This document shows, in pieces, positions 15,968 through 23,165 of a stretch of DNA of 23,306 bases. A model generated the notes under the pieces. The model did no database searches. It saw only the letters and a list, made by a program, of their open reading frames with translations, and was not told the origin of the DNA. Numbering within the stretch: the stretch's first letter is position 1; each line of letters begins with the position of its first letter. Position numbers and translations under genes: made by a program. The DNA is from VFKE01 sp031400955 (GTDB lineage Bacteria > Verrucomicrobiota > Verrucomicrobiia > Verrucomicrobiales > Verrucomicrobiaceae): positions 1-23,306 of the forward strand of contig JANNQW010000384.1 of NCBI GenBank assembly GCA_031400955.1, read 5' to 3'.

Positions 15968-16921
15968 TTAGGAATGGGTCGTGCTAGATACAAGTCCATG
16001 TGCTTGCGCGATCATCCAAAGGCCGCGTGGGGCGGTGTCTTCGAGGACACGGACGCGGTGCAGGCCGAATTTTGCGAAGCTCGTTTGGTAACGCGAACAC
16101 AAGTCCCGGTCTCCGATCAGGACGATGGGCGGCAGCGATGCGGGATCGTGCGTAACGAGTGCGCTGCGAATTTCTTCCCCGATGAGCAAACCGGAAAGGT
16201 ATTCGAGCGTGTGTTCGGCGAGAAGTTCGCCGGTGAGAAATAGACTGCGCGCAGAGAAGAGTCGCGTTGAAAGACCTTCGGCAGCCGAGCTTTTTGCGGC
16301 ATGGAGCCCTCGTAAAAAGGCATCATCTGATTTCTCGGGCAAGGTTTCGCGGACTGGCCGACCGAGAATGGAATGCTCCCGCAAGATGGCAAACAACTCG
16401 CCTGTCATGTGGGTAAGAAAACTTTCGATGAGGCCGTTGCAGATAAGCACCCATTTGCTGTGAGTTCCCGGAAGCACCACCAGCGAGAGGCTTGCCAATA
16501 TCGGGTCACCGGCGAGCGCACCGAGAATCTGTGTTTCCTCGCCGCGCATCACATTGGGGAATTCCCCTCGATGGATCACCCCTGGAACAAGATGAACACA
16601 ACCGTCCATTAATTCAACGGTGAGAAGTCCGGCTGCAAGGGTTGAGGGATCTGCCGGGCATGGAGCGTAAGGAACTTCACGCCAGCCCCCGCGGCTTCCA
16701 ATCATTCCTGAAGCGATGATGGGAGGACTGGCATGCCGAATCCGCCAGTCGCCGATGGTGTCGGAGAGTGCCTTGGCAAAATTCCCATCCGGGACATTCT
16801 GGATGCCCCAGGGTCGCGAGCTACATTCAACAACCGTGCCACCGTCCGCGATGAGATAAGCCCTCAAGGAAGACGTTCCCCAATCGAGGCCGATAATCTG
16901 CGGAATGAGTGAAAGGGTCAT
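15968..16921 (-). CDS. dgoK: 2-dehydro-3-deoxygalactonokinase
   Basis: Phosphorylates 2-dehydro-3-deoxy-D-galactonate at O6 with ATP, the middle step of the De Ley-Doudoroff pathway. The 317-residue protein opens with the ASKHA phosphate-1 motif IIGLDWGTSSLRAYLI and has the DgoK signatures ASGMIGSRGGW, HLVPGV, VMRGEETQILGAL and VLPGTHSKWV. It is the first gene of the minus-strand dgoK-dgoA-dgoD operon. The start at 16921 places the DWGTS motif at residue 13, as in the family. No Shine-Dalgarno site is seen. No GntR- or IclR-type regulator lies in the window to control the operon. Confidence 0.94.
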   Translation of the reverse strand: MTLSLIPQIIGLDWGTSSLRAYLIADGGTVVECSSRPWGIQNVPDGNFAKALSDTIGDWRIRHASPPIIASGMIGSRGGWREVPYAPCPADPSTLAAGLLTVELMDGCVHLVPGVIHRGEFPNVMRGEETQILGALAGDPILASLSLVVLPGTHSKWVLICNGLIESFLTHMTGELFAILREHSILGRPVRETLPEKSDDAFLRGLHAAKSSAAEGLSTRLFSARSLFLTGELLAEHTLEYLSGLLIGEEIRSALVTHDPASLPPIVLIGDRDLCSRYQTSFAKFGLHRVRVLEDTAPRGLWMIAQAHGLVSSTTHS

Positions 16922-17236
16922 TGCGATAAGATCAGATGAGAGCTGGGACTGATCAGGACAGATAAGCCGCCTAAGCGCTGAGTGTTAAATTGAAAAATGG
17001 CAGAATAACGCCCTAGATATATTGGCGTGGAAGCTTCCGCTAGCGAAATTGCTTTTGCACCCGCTGCCACGTGACGCTCAGAACGAGGACTGGTGCTGAG
17101 GTGGATTCCCGAATCGCAACTGCGCAATTTAATAAAATCATAAGTTCAAGCATCCCCAAAGCCAACGCACCCGAATGCACGATTGCATAAATATTTTGAA
17201 TCCGCTGTGATTTCAGAGGCGAATCAGTAACAGTCT
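16922..17236. other. Divergent intergenic region between dgoK and the peroxiredoxin gene
   Basis: These 315 bases must hold the promoters of both divergent genes. No convincing -35/-10 pair, riboswitch or terminator was found. An eight-base palindrome CTGATCAG at 16949-16956, near the dgoK start, is the only candidate operator core and is weak. Confidence 0.35.
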
Positions 17237-17749
17237 ATGAAACTTTTCAGCATGATTGCCACCATGAGTCTATTTTCAACACTTTTAGCCAGCGCCGGAG
17301 AAGGCGAGCGCTTGAAACCTTATCCCGCGCCCAACGTGGAGGCGGTTGATCAGGACGGACACAAGGTGAAACTAGGGGATTTCTACAGCAAGGGAATCAC
17401 ACTGGTCTATTTCTATCCCAAGGCCGGAACACCTGGATGCACGAAGCAGGCTTGCAGCTTGCGCGACAGTTACGAGGAACTTACGAAGCAGGGCGTGAAT
17501 GTGATTGGCGTGAGCATGGATAAGGCGGAGTCACAGAAGAAGTTTCAGGAGAAGAACAAAATTCCCTTCACCTTGCTGGCCGATCCTGATGGAAAAGTGG
17601 TGGAGGCCTTTGGTGTCGGCAGCTTCCTCGGGTTTGCATCGCGTCAAGCTTATCTGATCAAGGACGGCAACGTGGTCTGGCACGACAAGAAAGCGTCAAC
17701 CGCTGAACAGGCGGCTGATGTGTTGCGGGTCGTGAAAAAAATGAATTGA
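17237..17749 (+). CDS. Exported PrxQ/BCP-type peroxiredoxin
   Basis: A 170-residue thiol peroxidase that reduces hydrogen peroxide and organic hydroperoxides. The peroxidatic Cys68 lies in PKAGTPGCTKQACSLRD, and the resolving Cys73 is five residues on, the CxxxxC arrangement of atypical two-Cys PrxQ. Other family features are TLVYFYPKA, GVSMDKAESQKKF and PFTLLADPDG. Unlike the cytoplasmic E. coli Bcp, this copy begins with a Sec signal peptide (MKLFSMIATMSLFSTLLASA), so it works in the periplasm and needs an exported thioredoxin-like partner, none of which is encoded here. It converges on a secreted protein of unknown function. No Shine-Dalgarno motif at the usual distance. Confidence 0.93.
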   Translation: MKLFSMIATMSLFSTLLASAGEGERLKPYPAPNVEAVDQDGHKVKLGDFYSKGITLVYFYPKAGTPGCTKQACSLRDSYEELTKQGVNVIGVSMDKAESQKKFQEKNKIPFTLLADPDGKVVEAFGVGSFLGFASRQAYLIKDGNVVWHDKKASTAEQAADVLRVVKKMN

Positions 17750-17796
17750 ACTTGGAGGCGGGACACTCTTGCCCCACGTTTACTTAATTTGTCGGC

Positions 17797-17819
17797 GCCG
17801 CAGGCGAGTCTCCTGCGGC
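17797..17819. terminator. Hairpin between convergent genes, likely bidirectional transcription stop
   Basis: Eight-base GC-rich perfect arms (17797-17804 and 17812-17819) with a seven-base loop lie in the 82-base gap between the convergent peroxiredoxin gene and the gene at 17832. There is no T run, so the terminator call rests on stem strength and position. Confidence 0.45.
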
Positions 17820-17831
17820 TGCCTCGGACGC

Positions 17832-18839
17832 TCACGGCCCGCCGGGGGGCTGCGCGCTGTTGACGAGTTCGCGCAGCTTTTTAGCCCAGTTTCCGGCGTT
17901 GGGATGAGTCGGATTATCCCGGATGAGCTTCAGCATGTCGGCCAGAGCCATGATCGTATTCACATGGTGAGAAACGAGATGCTCGGCTTTTCGCCAGAGC
18001 ATTTCCGGATAACGTTCCTTGTAGAAAACACCGAACTCAGCCTCGCTCGATGTGGCCGCTTTGATGGCCAGTTCCGACTTGATCAGGTTGTCCCATAGAG
18101 TGGAGAGATCATCTGGTTTCTTCTCAATATAATAAGGGAAAATTACTCTCTCATAGATGCCCCTGATATCCATGGGATCATAAGTCCAGTCTTCTTTCTT
18201 AAGAATGGAATCCAACTGTAAAGCCTTGGCGAATTCAGAATTTTTCACGGACTGATGGAGCATTTGCTGGAGCTTGCCCGCGTCAAAACTCTGGCCGCGG
18301 CCCGGCTTGCCAGCGTCCACGACCGCACCTCCGGCCGTGTGTTTGGTGGATCCCTGAATCGCGGTGATCACCCTGCTAATGAACGACTGAAGGGATGCTA
18401 TCAGAATGGGCATGTCCTTTTCCTTCGCGTCCTGCGCCTGGATGGTGAGCACGAGATAATCAAGCTGGAGCCACAGGGCCATGCGAAACTCCGGGTCCTT
18501 GTGTTTGTCAGCGTTTCGTTTGGCCCATTCCTGGTAGTCCAAAACTTTCAAGTTCATCCGCTCGAAGTGCTCCAGCTTGTAACAATCGAGGTAAAGCTGC
18601 AGCGCAGCCGGTTCACCTGCCGCGACCGCCTTGCTGCAGCGAGTGAGTGCTCCGCTCAGAGTCAGGCTGCGATTTTTTCCGATCGTCGATTCCAGTGCGT
18701 CGAGCTGCTTGATGATGGTGGCGGTTTGTTCAGGCGTGAGTTTCGATTCTTTCGTATCGGGCGTCTTGGGTGCCGCAGACTGGGCGGGAAGAAAAGTCAC
18801 GGCGGCACAAAAAAATGTGGCAAGGAGCAAGTGCTTCAT
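17832..18839 (-). CDS. Secreted protein of unknown function
   Basis: A 335-residue protein with a Sec signal peptide (MKHLLLATFFCAAVTFLPAQSAA). After a Lys/Thr/Pro-rich stretch the chain is largely alpha-helical and rich in Lys, Glu and Leu (LTPEQTATIIKQLDALESTI at about 34-53, RMALWLQLDYLVLTIQAQDA further on). There is a low-complexity break around VDAGKPGRGQSFDAGK near residue 180, and the tail ends in prolines and glycines (SAQPPGGP). No enzyme motif, repeat or membrane segment after the signal is visible. The length, intact frame and good signal peptide support a real gene; I do not recognise the family. It stands alone on the minus strand, with 111 bases before the next gene. Confidence 0.72.
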   Translation of the reverse strand: MKHLLLATFFCAAVTFLPAQSAAPKTPDTKESKLTPEQTATIIKQLDALESTIGKNRSLTLSGALTRCSKAVAAGEPAALQLYLDCYKLEHFERMNLKVLDYQEWAKRNADKHKDPEFRMALWLQLDYLVLTIQAQDAKEKDMPILIASLQSFISRVITAIQGSTKHTAGGAVVDAGKPGRGQSFDAGKLQQMLHQSVKNSEFAKALQLDSILKKEDWTYDPMDIRGIYERVIFPYYIEKKPDDLSTLWDNLIKSELAIKAATSSEAEFGVFYKERYPEMLWRKAEHLVSHHVNTIMALADMLKLIRDNPTHPNAGNWAKKLRELVNSAQPPGGP

Positions 18840-18950
18840 AGGAGGCTGGCGGATGGTGGGCTTCTTTCAATAACGTGCACGCTGAAGAATATCTTCGCGT
18901 GATTTTGTCTGGAATTTGGAATGCCCACCCTCGCCGCAGTTACTCCCGCT

Positions 18951-19721
18951 TCAAGTATTTGTCGTGAGAGGCGCTCCTTTCGCATCGGGTCTTGCCAGCC
19001 AGAGCGTGTGCGGCTTCTCCAGTCTCCTGAGAAAGCGGGTGCCGGCGCGCGAAGCCATGCGGGCGAATTCCCGCGGGTCCAAGCCGATCGCGCGGAAGCA
19101 CGCGCGGTGATCCCAGGCAACAACAGCGCACGTTGCAAGATTGAAGATGCGAAATTGCGCCCGCCACAGCGCACGCCACCAGGCGGGCTTTTCGTCAAGC
19201 CGTTCCCGGAGGAACTCCGCGTGGAATGCGAGGTGCCGCATCTCGTCCGCGAGTATTTTTCGGCAGCAAACGCGCACGGTGGAGTCCTGGCAGCGGCGAT
19301 AGATCGCGCCGAAATAGGCCTCGGCGATCAGCTCGGCGATGAGCAGGATCTGGATGTTGAATTCCACACCGAAATGATTTCGCAACCAGCGGAACACGGA
19401 GTTGGTCCATTGCTTCTGGAGGCAGACTCCGCCGATGTGGTTCACGAGCTTCTCCAGGAGGCGGGAGTGATATTGTTCCTCCTCGATGAAAAGTTGCACC
19501 GACTGCTCGTAGCCGTGAAGCCGCTCACCGGTCACGACTTGCTTCACGTAGCGCATGAGCCGGGTTCCGCCGCCGGATTCTCCCAGTTGAAAAATGGCGA
19601 GTGATTGCGCCAGCGGGACGCGGATCGCTTCTGGCAGATCAGAGCCGCGGGATGGCAGCGGCGGCTCTGCAAAGCGGTTGCGATTGGCGAGGAAGTATTG
19701 AGTCCAGATGTGGGTGTTCAT
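18951..19721 (-). CDS. Diiron ferritin-like protein (AurF-like oxygenase fold)
   Basis: A 256-residue helical protein with the ligands of a carboxylate-bridged diiron site. One ExxH pair is Glu82/His85 in FIEEEQYHSRLLEKL, a second is Glu160/His163 in ILADEMRHLAFH, and Glu130 and Glu134 lie in LLIAELIAEAYFG between them; His167 may also contribute. This spacing suits ferritin-like oxygenases or N-oxygenases better than iron-storage ferritin. No signal peptide. It starts 13 bases after the ispH stop, so the two are probably co-transcribed and share the putative operator before ispH. Substrate unknown; a hydroxylase acting on an isoprenoid-derived compound is a guess from the neighbour only. Confidence 0.75.
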   Translation of the reverse strand: MNTHIWTQYFLANRNRFAEPPLPSRGSDLPEAIRVPLAQSLAIFQLGESGGGTRLMRYVKQVVTGERLHGYEQSVQLFIEEEQYHSRLLEKLVNHIGGVCLQKQWTNSVFRWLRNHFGVEFNIQILLIAELIAEAYFGAIYRRCQDSTVRVCCRKILADEMRHLAFHAEFLRERLDEKPAWWRALWRAQFRIFNLATCAVVAWDHRACFRAIGLDPREFARMASRAGTRFLRRLEKPHTLWLARPDAKGAPLTTNT

Positions 19722-19733
19722 GGTGGGGGCGGA

Positions 19734-19754
19734 GTTATGGGTTATGAGTTATGG
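19734..19754. repeat. Three tandem copies of GTTATGR
   Basis: Three 7-base units (GTTATGG, GTTATGA, GTTATGG) run in tandem across the very end of ispH and encode its last residues, ITHNP. This lies beyond the conserved part of IspH, so repeat-derived sequence has probably become the protein's tail. Confidence 0.55.
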
Positions 19755-20667
19755 GTTTGAGAGGTTCGGGAGACGGATGTGGTGAATTTCCAAACAGGGT
19801 TGACCACAGGCTTCGAGGCGTTGCTTCTGCTTCGATGACCTGGAGGCGATCCAGCACAGCGCGCACCGTTTCATCGAGCGTGGAAGTTCCGGCGGTGACG
19901 CCGACGTTCTCCGAGTGACGGAACCAGACGGGCTGCAGGTCATCCGCGCATTCGACTTGAATCGCGGTGCAACCCAGACGTGCAGCGGCTGCAGCCAGTT
20001 GCCGGGTGTTGTTGCTGTTGCGCCCGCCAATGACGACCATCGTGTCACAATGAGCACACAGTTCTTCCAGGGATTTCTGTCGCAGCTTCGTGGGATGGCA
20101 GATGGTGTCCACAAACCGAACTTCCGCAGCCGGATGCCTGCGTTTGAGAAGATCAACGAGTTGCAGCGCGCGCAGCGTGGGTTGCGTGGTCTGGCTGATG
20201 ACGCCAAGGCGCGGATGAAAGGGAACACGCTCGATGTCCGCGTCTTCAAGAACCACCACAGCCTGAGGAAAGTCACCGGTCAGCCCCCGGACTTCCACAT
20301 GCGATTCCTGTCCGATGACGAGCGGGAAGTATCCGCTTTCAACGAGGGCGGAGAGCGCGTCATGCGCCTTGCGCACCAGGGGACAGGTGGTGTCGGTCAC
20401 ACGCAAGCCCGCCTGTTTCAAGGCTTCGCGCTGTACATTCGCCGCCCCGTGAGCGGTGATGATCACGTCACGGGTGGCGGCGGATTCCGGTTTTGTGAGA
20501 TCGCCCTTCCGAACTCCAAGAGCGAGCAGGTGCTGTTCGACGACGGGATTGTGGACAAGCTGTCCGAGCATGGTGACTGGTGATTTTTTGGCGACGTTGT
20601 GCGTCGTGCGGAGGGCGTCGCGCACGCCAAAGCACATGCCGTGATGTTGGGCGAGGTGGATGTTCAT
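19735..20667 (-). CDS. ispH: 4-hydroxy-3-methylbut-2-enyl diphosphate reductase
   Basis: Last enzyme of the MEP isoprenoid pathway, an Fe-S protein that reduces HMBPP to IPP and DMAPP. The three cluster cysteines are present: Cys12 in HGMCFGV, Cys95 in DTTCPLV and Cys190 in VDTICHPTKLRQ. The active-site His39 (LVHN), His73 (TAHG), His123 and Glu125 (GQESHVEVRG) and the GGRNSNNT motif also match the family. The 310-residue length is normal, apart from a proline-rich tail of about 25 residues that ends in repeat-encoded sequence. A palindrome resembling the one in front of the winged-helix regulator's operon lies 33-51 bases before the start, and the diiron protein gene follows 13 bases downstream. 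No Shine-Dalgarno site. Confidence 0.96.
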   Translation of the reverse strand: MNIHLAQHHGMCFGVRDALRTTHNVAKKSPVTMLGQLVHNPVVEQHLLALGVRKGDLTKPESAATRDVIITAHGAANVQREALKQAGLRVTDTTCPLVRKAHDALSALVESGYFPLVIGQESHVEVRGLTGDFPQAVVVLEDADIERVPFHPRLGVISQTTQPTLRALQLVDLLKRRHPAAEVRFVDTICHPTKLRQKSLEELCAHCDTMVVIGGRNSNNTRQLAAAAARLGCTAIQVECADDLQPVWFRHSENVGVTAGTSTLDETVRAVLDRLQVIEAEATPRSLWSTLFGNSPHPSPEPLKPITHNP

Positions 20668-20675
20668 ATGGAGTT

Positions 20676-20700
20676 GTTCAGGGTTAGTGGTTCAGGGTTA
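20676..20700. repeat. Direct repeat of GTTCAGGGTTA before ispH
   Basis: Two identical 11-base copies (20676-20686 and 20690-20700) three bases apart sit in the ispH leader and touch the left arm of the palindrome at 20700. They may be a simple duplication or part of the control region. Confidence 0.5.
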
Positions 20701-20718
20701 ACTTTGCAGCACAAAGTT
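20700..20718. promoter_or_regulatory. Candidate operator upstream of ispH
   Basis: AACTTTG (20700-20706) and CAAAGTT (20712-20718) form a perfect dyad with a five-base centre. Read on the minus strand, 15 of 17 core bases match the palindrome at 21786-21804. It is placed between the regulator's stop and the ispH start, where a repressor would block transcription. Confidence 0.6.
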
Positions 20719-20733
20719 TAATGGCAAAAAAAG

Positions 20734-21042
20734 TCATTCGGGCTTGCTGTGCTTCACGATGGCTTCCAGCACCTTGATGTAGCCCTTGAAGGCGCTGCGT
20801 CCGGCAGTGGTGATCTCATAAGTCGTGCGGGGCCGGTCGGAGTTCAGAGCGGTGGCCTTGACCTCGCGGACATAATCTTCCTTCGCGAGCGTCCTGAGGT
20901 GCGTGATGAGATTGCCGTCGCTCATTTCCAATTCACCTTTCAAGTCCTGGAAACTCCAGGTGCCGCGCGCGGCCAGCAGCGACATGATGGACAGCCGTCC
21001 TTTTTCATGGATGACTTTGTCGAGCTGGGAGAAATCGATCAT
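20734..21042 (-). CDS. Winged-helix transcriptional regulator (MarR/PadR-like, HTH_34 type)
   Basis: A 102-residue single-domain DNA-binding protein. It opens MIDFSQLDKVIHEKGRLSIM, followed by LLAARGTWSFQDLKGELEMS and the recognition helix SDGNLITHLRTLAKEDYV (about residues 41-58), then a wing with basic residues (SDRPRTTYEIT) and a C-terminal dimerisation-type helix. There is no separate ligand domain. It is the second gene after a six-helix membrane protein (70-base gap), a pairing that suggests the membrane protein is its target or its signal source. Two similar palindromes, upstream of that membrane-protein gene and upstream of ispH just downstream of this gene, are likely its operators, implying autoregulation. 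No Shine-Dalgarno site is evident. Confidence 0.85.
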   Translation of the reverse strand: MIDFSQLDKVIHEKGRLSIMSLLAARGTWSFQDLKGELEMSDGNLITHLRTLAKEDYVREVKATALNSDRPRTTYEITTAGRSAFKGYIKVLEAIVKHSKPE

Positions 21043-21112
21043 TGGTGGGGGAACTGAAAACTGGACGAATGGAATGATGGAAGATTGGAAGTGTGACTAT
21101 TGCAGCATTCCA

Positions 21113-21781
21113 TTATTCCAAGATTCCTTCATCCCTCGTGGCCGGGCTTGCGGTCTTCGACTTATTGAAAAAGACGGCGCCGCCATACACGAGATGGAAC
21201 ACGCCGAAGGTGAGTCCGAGGAGCAGCGACGCCAGAGTCTGGTCGTCAATCCGACATTCACAGCGGCCCACGGCGAAATATCCGATCGCGATCACTTGGC
21301 CTGCGATGAGAAAGGCGCGTGCCAACCGGATGATGGAAGGAGGGGCGAACCCGACCGTGGCCTGAAGCGCGAGGCCGTAGCACAGAATCCACACGAGTGC
21401 GCCCGTGGTGCGCTGGCTGTCCAGAATCAGGCACGCTCCCAGAATTCCTCCCGTGAGCATCGGGGGCACGATGGCGCGCAAGGCCATGCGCAAGCCGTCT
21501 GTGACGAGTGGCTGTCCTCTGCTGCCCACTTCCCGCGTGAGCAAGAAAAGATTGACGAACGTGGTGAGCGAGAGCGCGGCAATCCAGGCTCCGAGGAAGG
21601 CAAGATTCCCAGTGGCCGGCTGTGCCATACAACCGTAGAGGGCAACCCCCAGCGCCAGCGTCCCACCGATGAGCGCAGCAGGTGCAGAGACGGCGCGGTA
21701 GATGCTGGCGCGCTCCATGAGTGTGCGGATGACACGGAGATGGTCAAACGCGGTGTTTTGAAGATTAGGCGGTGTGGACAT
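21113..21781 (-). CDS. Six-helix integral membrane protein partnered with the winged-helix regulator
   Basis: A 222-residue inner-membrane protein of unknown function. Hydrophobic segments lie at about residues 31-52, 59-83, 104-122, 125-147, 154-172 and 183-204; the first 30 residues are hydrophilic (MSTPPNLQNTAFDHLRVIRT) and the tail is charged. The frame is open to 21874, but that longer start would read through the palindrome and promoter, so 21781 is preferred. The palindrome at 21786-21804 is only five bases before this ATG, and a promoter-like pair puts the transcription start about at the ATG, so the mRNA may be leaderless. No transporter or enzyme motif was recognised. The winged-helix gene follows on the same strand. 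Confidence 0.78.
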   Translation of the reverse strand: MSTPPNLQNTAFDHLRVIRTLMERASIYRAVSAPAALIGGTLALGVALYGCMAQPATGNLAFLGAWIAALSLTTFVNLFLLTREVGSRGQPLVTDGLRMALRAIVPPMLTGGILGACLILDSQRTTGALVWILCYGLALQATVGFAPPSIIRLARAFLIAGQVIAIGYFAVGRCECRIDDQTLASLLLGLTFGVFHLVYGGAVFFNKSKTASPATRDEGILE

Positions 21782-21785
21782 GAAG

Positions 21786-21804
21786 CACTTTGTATCACAA
21801 AGTG
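21786..21804. promoter_or_regulatory. Candidate operator of the membrane protein-regulator operon
   Basis: A perfect palindrome: CACTTTGT (21786-21793) and ACAAAGTG (21797-21804) around an ATC centre, immediately before the membrane protein start. It overlaps the candidate -10 box, so binding there would repress. It matches the site before ispH. Confidence 0.7.
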
Positions 21805-21817
21805 AATGAATGTTCAA
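21789..21817 (-). promoter_or_regulatory. Promoter of the membrane protein-regulator operon
   Basis: On the minus strand TTGAAC (21812-21817) and TACAAA (21789-21794), each matching four of six consensus bases, are 17 bases apart. Transcription would begin at or next to the ATG at 21781, consistent with a leaderless message. Confidence 0.4.
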
Positions 21818-21921
21818 ATAAAAAATTTCTCTGGTCGCGGGCGAGAGGACGGCAGACCGTTTCATCTTGAGCATTTCCGCCTCCGGCGTTAGGCTCCCCG
21901 CCCCCCTTATTCTTTCATCGA

Positions 21922-22920
21922 ATGGTCATTCGTAAAACCGCCCATGCCCGCGCCGGCCTTGTCGGCAATCCCTCCGACGGTTACTTCGGCAAAACGATCT
22001 CGTTCATTATCCGCGACTTTGCCGCGACGGTGACGCTTTTTGAGAGTCCGGAACTGCACATTGAGCCGAATGATCGTGATCACTCGGTTTTTTCCAGCAT
22101 CGACCAATTGGTAAGTGACGTGATGCAGCACGGCTACTACGGCGGCATTCGCCTGCTGAAGGCTACCGTGAAGCGCTTTCACAGTTGGTGCTCAAAAGAA
22201 GGTGTCCCGCTTCACGGCCGCAACTTCACTCTTCGATACCATAGCAACGTCCCGCCCCAGGTGGGCATGGCCGGCTCCAGCGCGATTATCTGCGCCTGTC
22301 TCCGGGCGCTCATGGAATTTTACTGTGTGCAAATCCCCAAGCACATCCAGCCCGGCGTCATTCTCAGCGTGGAAAACGATGAGCTGAAAATTCCCGCCGG
22401 CCTGCAGGATCGCGTCATCCAGGTTTACGAGGGAGCGGTTTTCATGGACTTCAATCGCGGTCATCTGGAAAAAGAGGGCTGCGGGATTTACGAGGAGCTC
22501 GACCCCGCACTCCTGCCGAATCTCTACGTCGCCTACACGAAGCAGCTCAGTGAGGGCACCGAGGTCTTCCACAATGACATCCGCAGCCGCTGGAACCGGG
22601 GCGAGCGCGAAGTCGTGAGTGCGATGTATCACTGGGCTGGACTCGCCGAGCGAGTAAAAGAGATGCTTCTCGCCGGCCGCGGACGCGAGATCGGTCCGCT
22701 CCTAAACGAGAATTTTGATCTACGTCGTCGGCTCTATAAAATCAGCCAGGGAAACATCGACATGGTGGAGGCCGCACGCGAATGCGGTGCCAGCGCAAAA
22801 TTCACCGGCAGCGGTGGCGCAATCGTCGGCACGTATGAGGACGACGCCATGTTTCGTCGGCTCGCGGAAACGCTGGAGCCTATGGGCGTGGCGGTGATCC
22901 GGCCGAGGATCATAGCTTGA
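21922..22920 (+). CDS. GHMP-family sugar kinase, glucuronokinase-like
   Basis: A 332-residue GHMP kinase that transfers phosphate from ATP to a small-molecule hydroxyl. The N-terminus ARAGLVGNPSDGYFGKTISF closely resembles plant glucuronokinase (GLLGNPSD.Y.GKTISF), which makes glucuronate 1-phosphate. The ATP-binding motif 2 is PPQVGMAGSSA (residues 111-121), a likely catalytic Asp163 lies in PAGLQDRVIQ, and motif 3 is GASAKFTGSGGAIVG (289-303). Mevalonate kinase and D-glycero-D-manno-heptose 7-phosphate kinase are relatives, but the NPSDGYFGKT opening favours the glucuronokinase branch. The start at 21922 has no Shine-Dalgarno sequence. It stands alone, divergent from the membrane protein-regulator pair; no UDP-sugar pyrophosphorylase lies in the window. 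Confidence 0.85.
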   Translation: MVIRKTAHARAGLVGNPSDGYFGKTISFIIRDFAATVTLFESPELHIEPNDRDHSVFSSIDQLVSDVMQHGYYGGIRLLKATVKRFHSWCSKEGVPLHGRNFTLRYHSNVPPQVGMAGSSAIICACLRALMEFYCVQIPKHIQPGVILSVENDELKIPAGLQDRVIQVYEGAVFMDFNRGHLEKEGCGIYEELDPALLPNLYVAYTKQLSEGTEVFHNDIRSRWNRGEREVVSAMYHWAGLAERVKEMLLAGRGREIGPLLNENFDLRRRLYKISQGNIDMVEAARECGASAKFTGSGGAIVGTYEDDAMFRRLAETLEPMGVAVIRPRIIA

Positions 22921-22997
22921 GCGAGCAATCCGATTTGTGCATTTGAATTTGATATCAGATTGACCAGTTTACTTCAAGGTGCCTGCTAAATCGGATT

Positions 22998-23165
22998 TCA
23001 ATCCCAGAGGTGATCCCACGAATGCAGCGCGCGCAAGGTGGCGGTCTTCTTCAGGTGATGTTCTGCCATTTGTGTGAGGACGGAATCCAGAACGCGGACC
23101 GTATCCAGAATGTAGGGCCCTTTGTTGAGCATCACGCATTCGGCGCTTTCAGCCATGGCGGCATC
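22998..23165 (-). pseudogene. C-terminal fragment of a pyruvate kinase
   Basis: On the minus strand 55 codons read DAAMAESAECVMLNKGPYIL and continue to KKTATLRALHSW before a stop at 22998. The AECVMLNKGP motif and the following VRVLDSVL..M..H..KK pattern recall the C-terminal end of a pyruvate kinase subfamily that ends '..KK...LR.L.SW'. Upstream of Asp the same frame stays open but is hydrophobic and unrelated (VVVVVFPFLTL), and no other frame restores the catalytic barrel in the remaining bases to the window edge. It therefore looks like the relic of a gene whose 5' part (more than 85%) was lost. A real short gene of unknown function cannot be excluded. Confidence 0.55.

Noticed and set aside
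16918..17127. A 69-codon minus-strand frame upstream of dgoK.
   Set aside because: No recognisable domain or ribosome site, and it overlaps the dgoK start; more likely the dgo promoter region.
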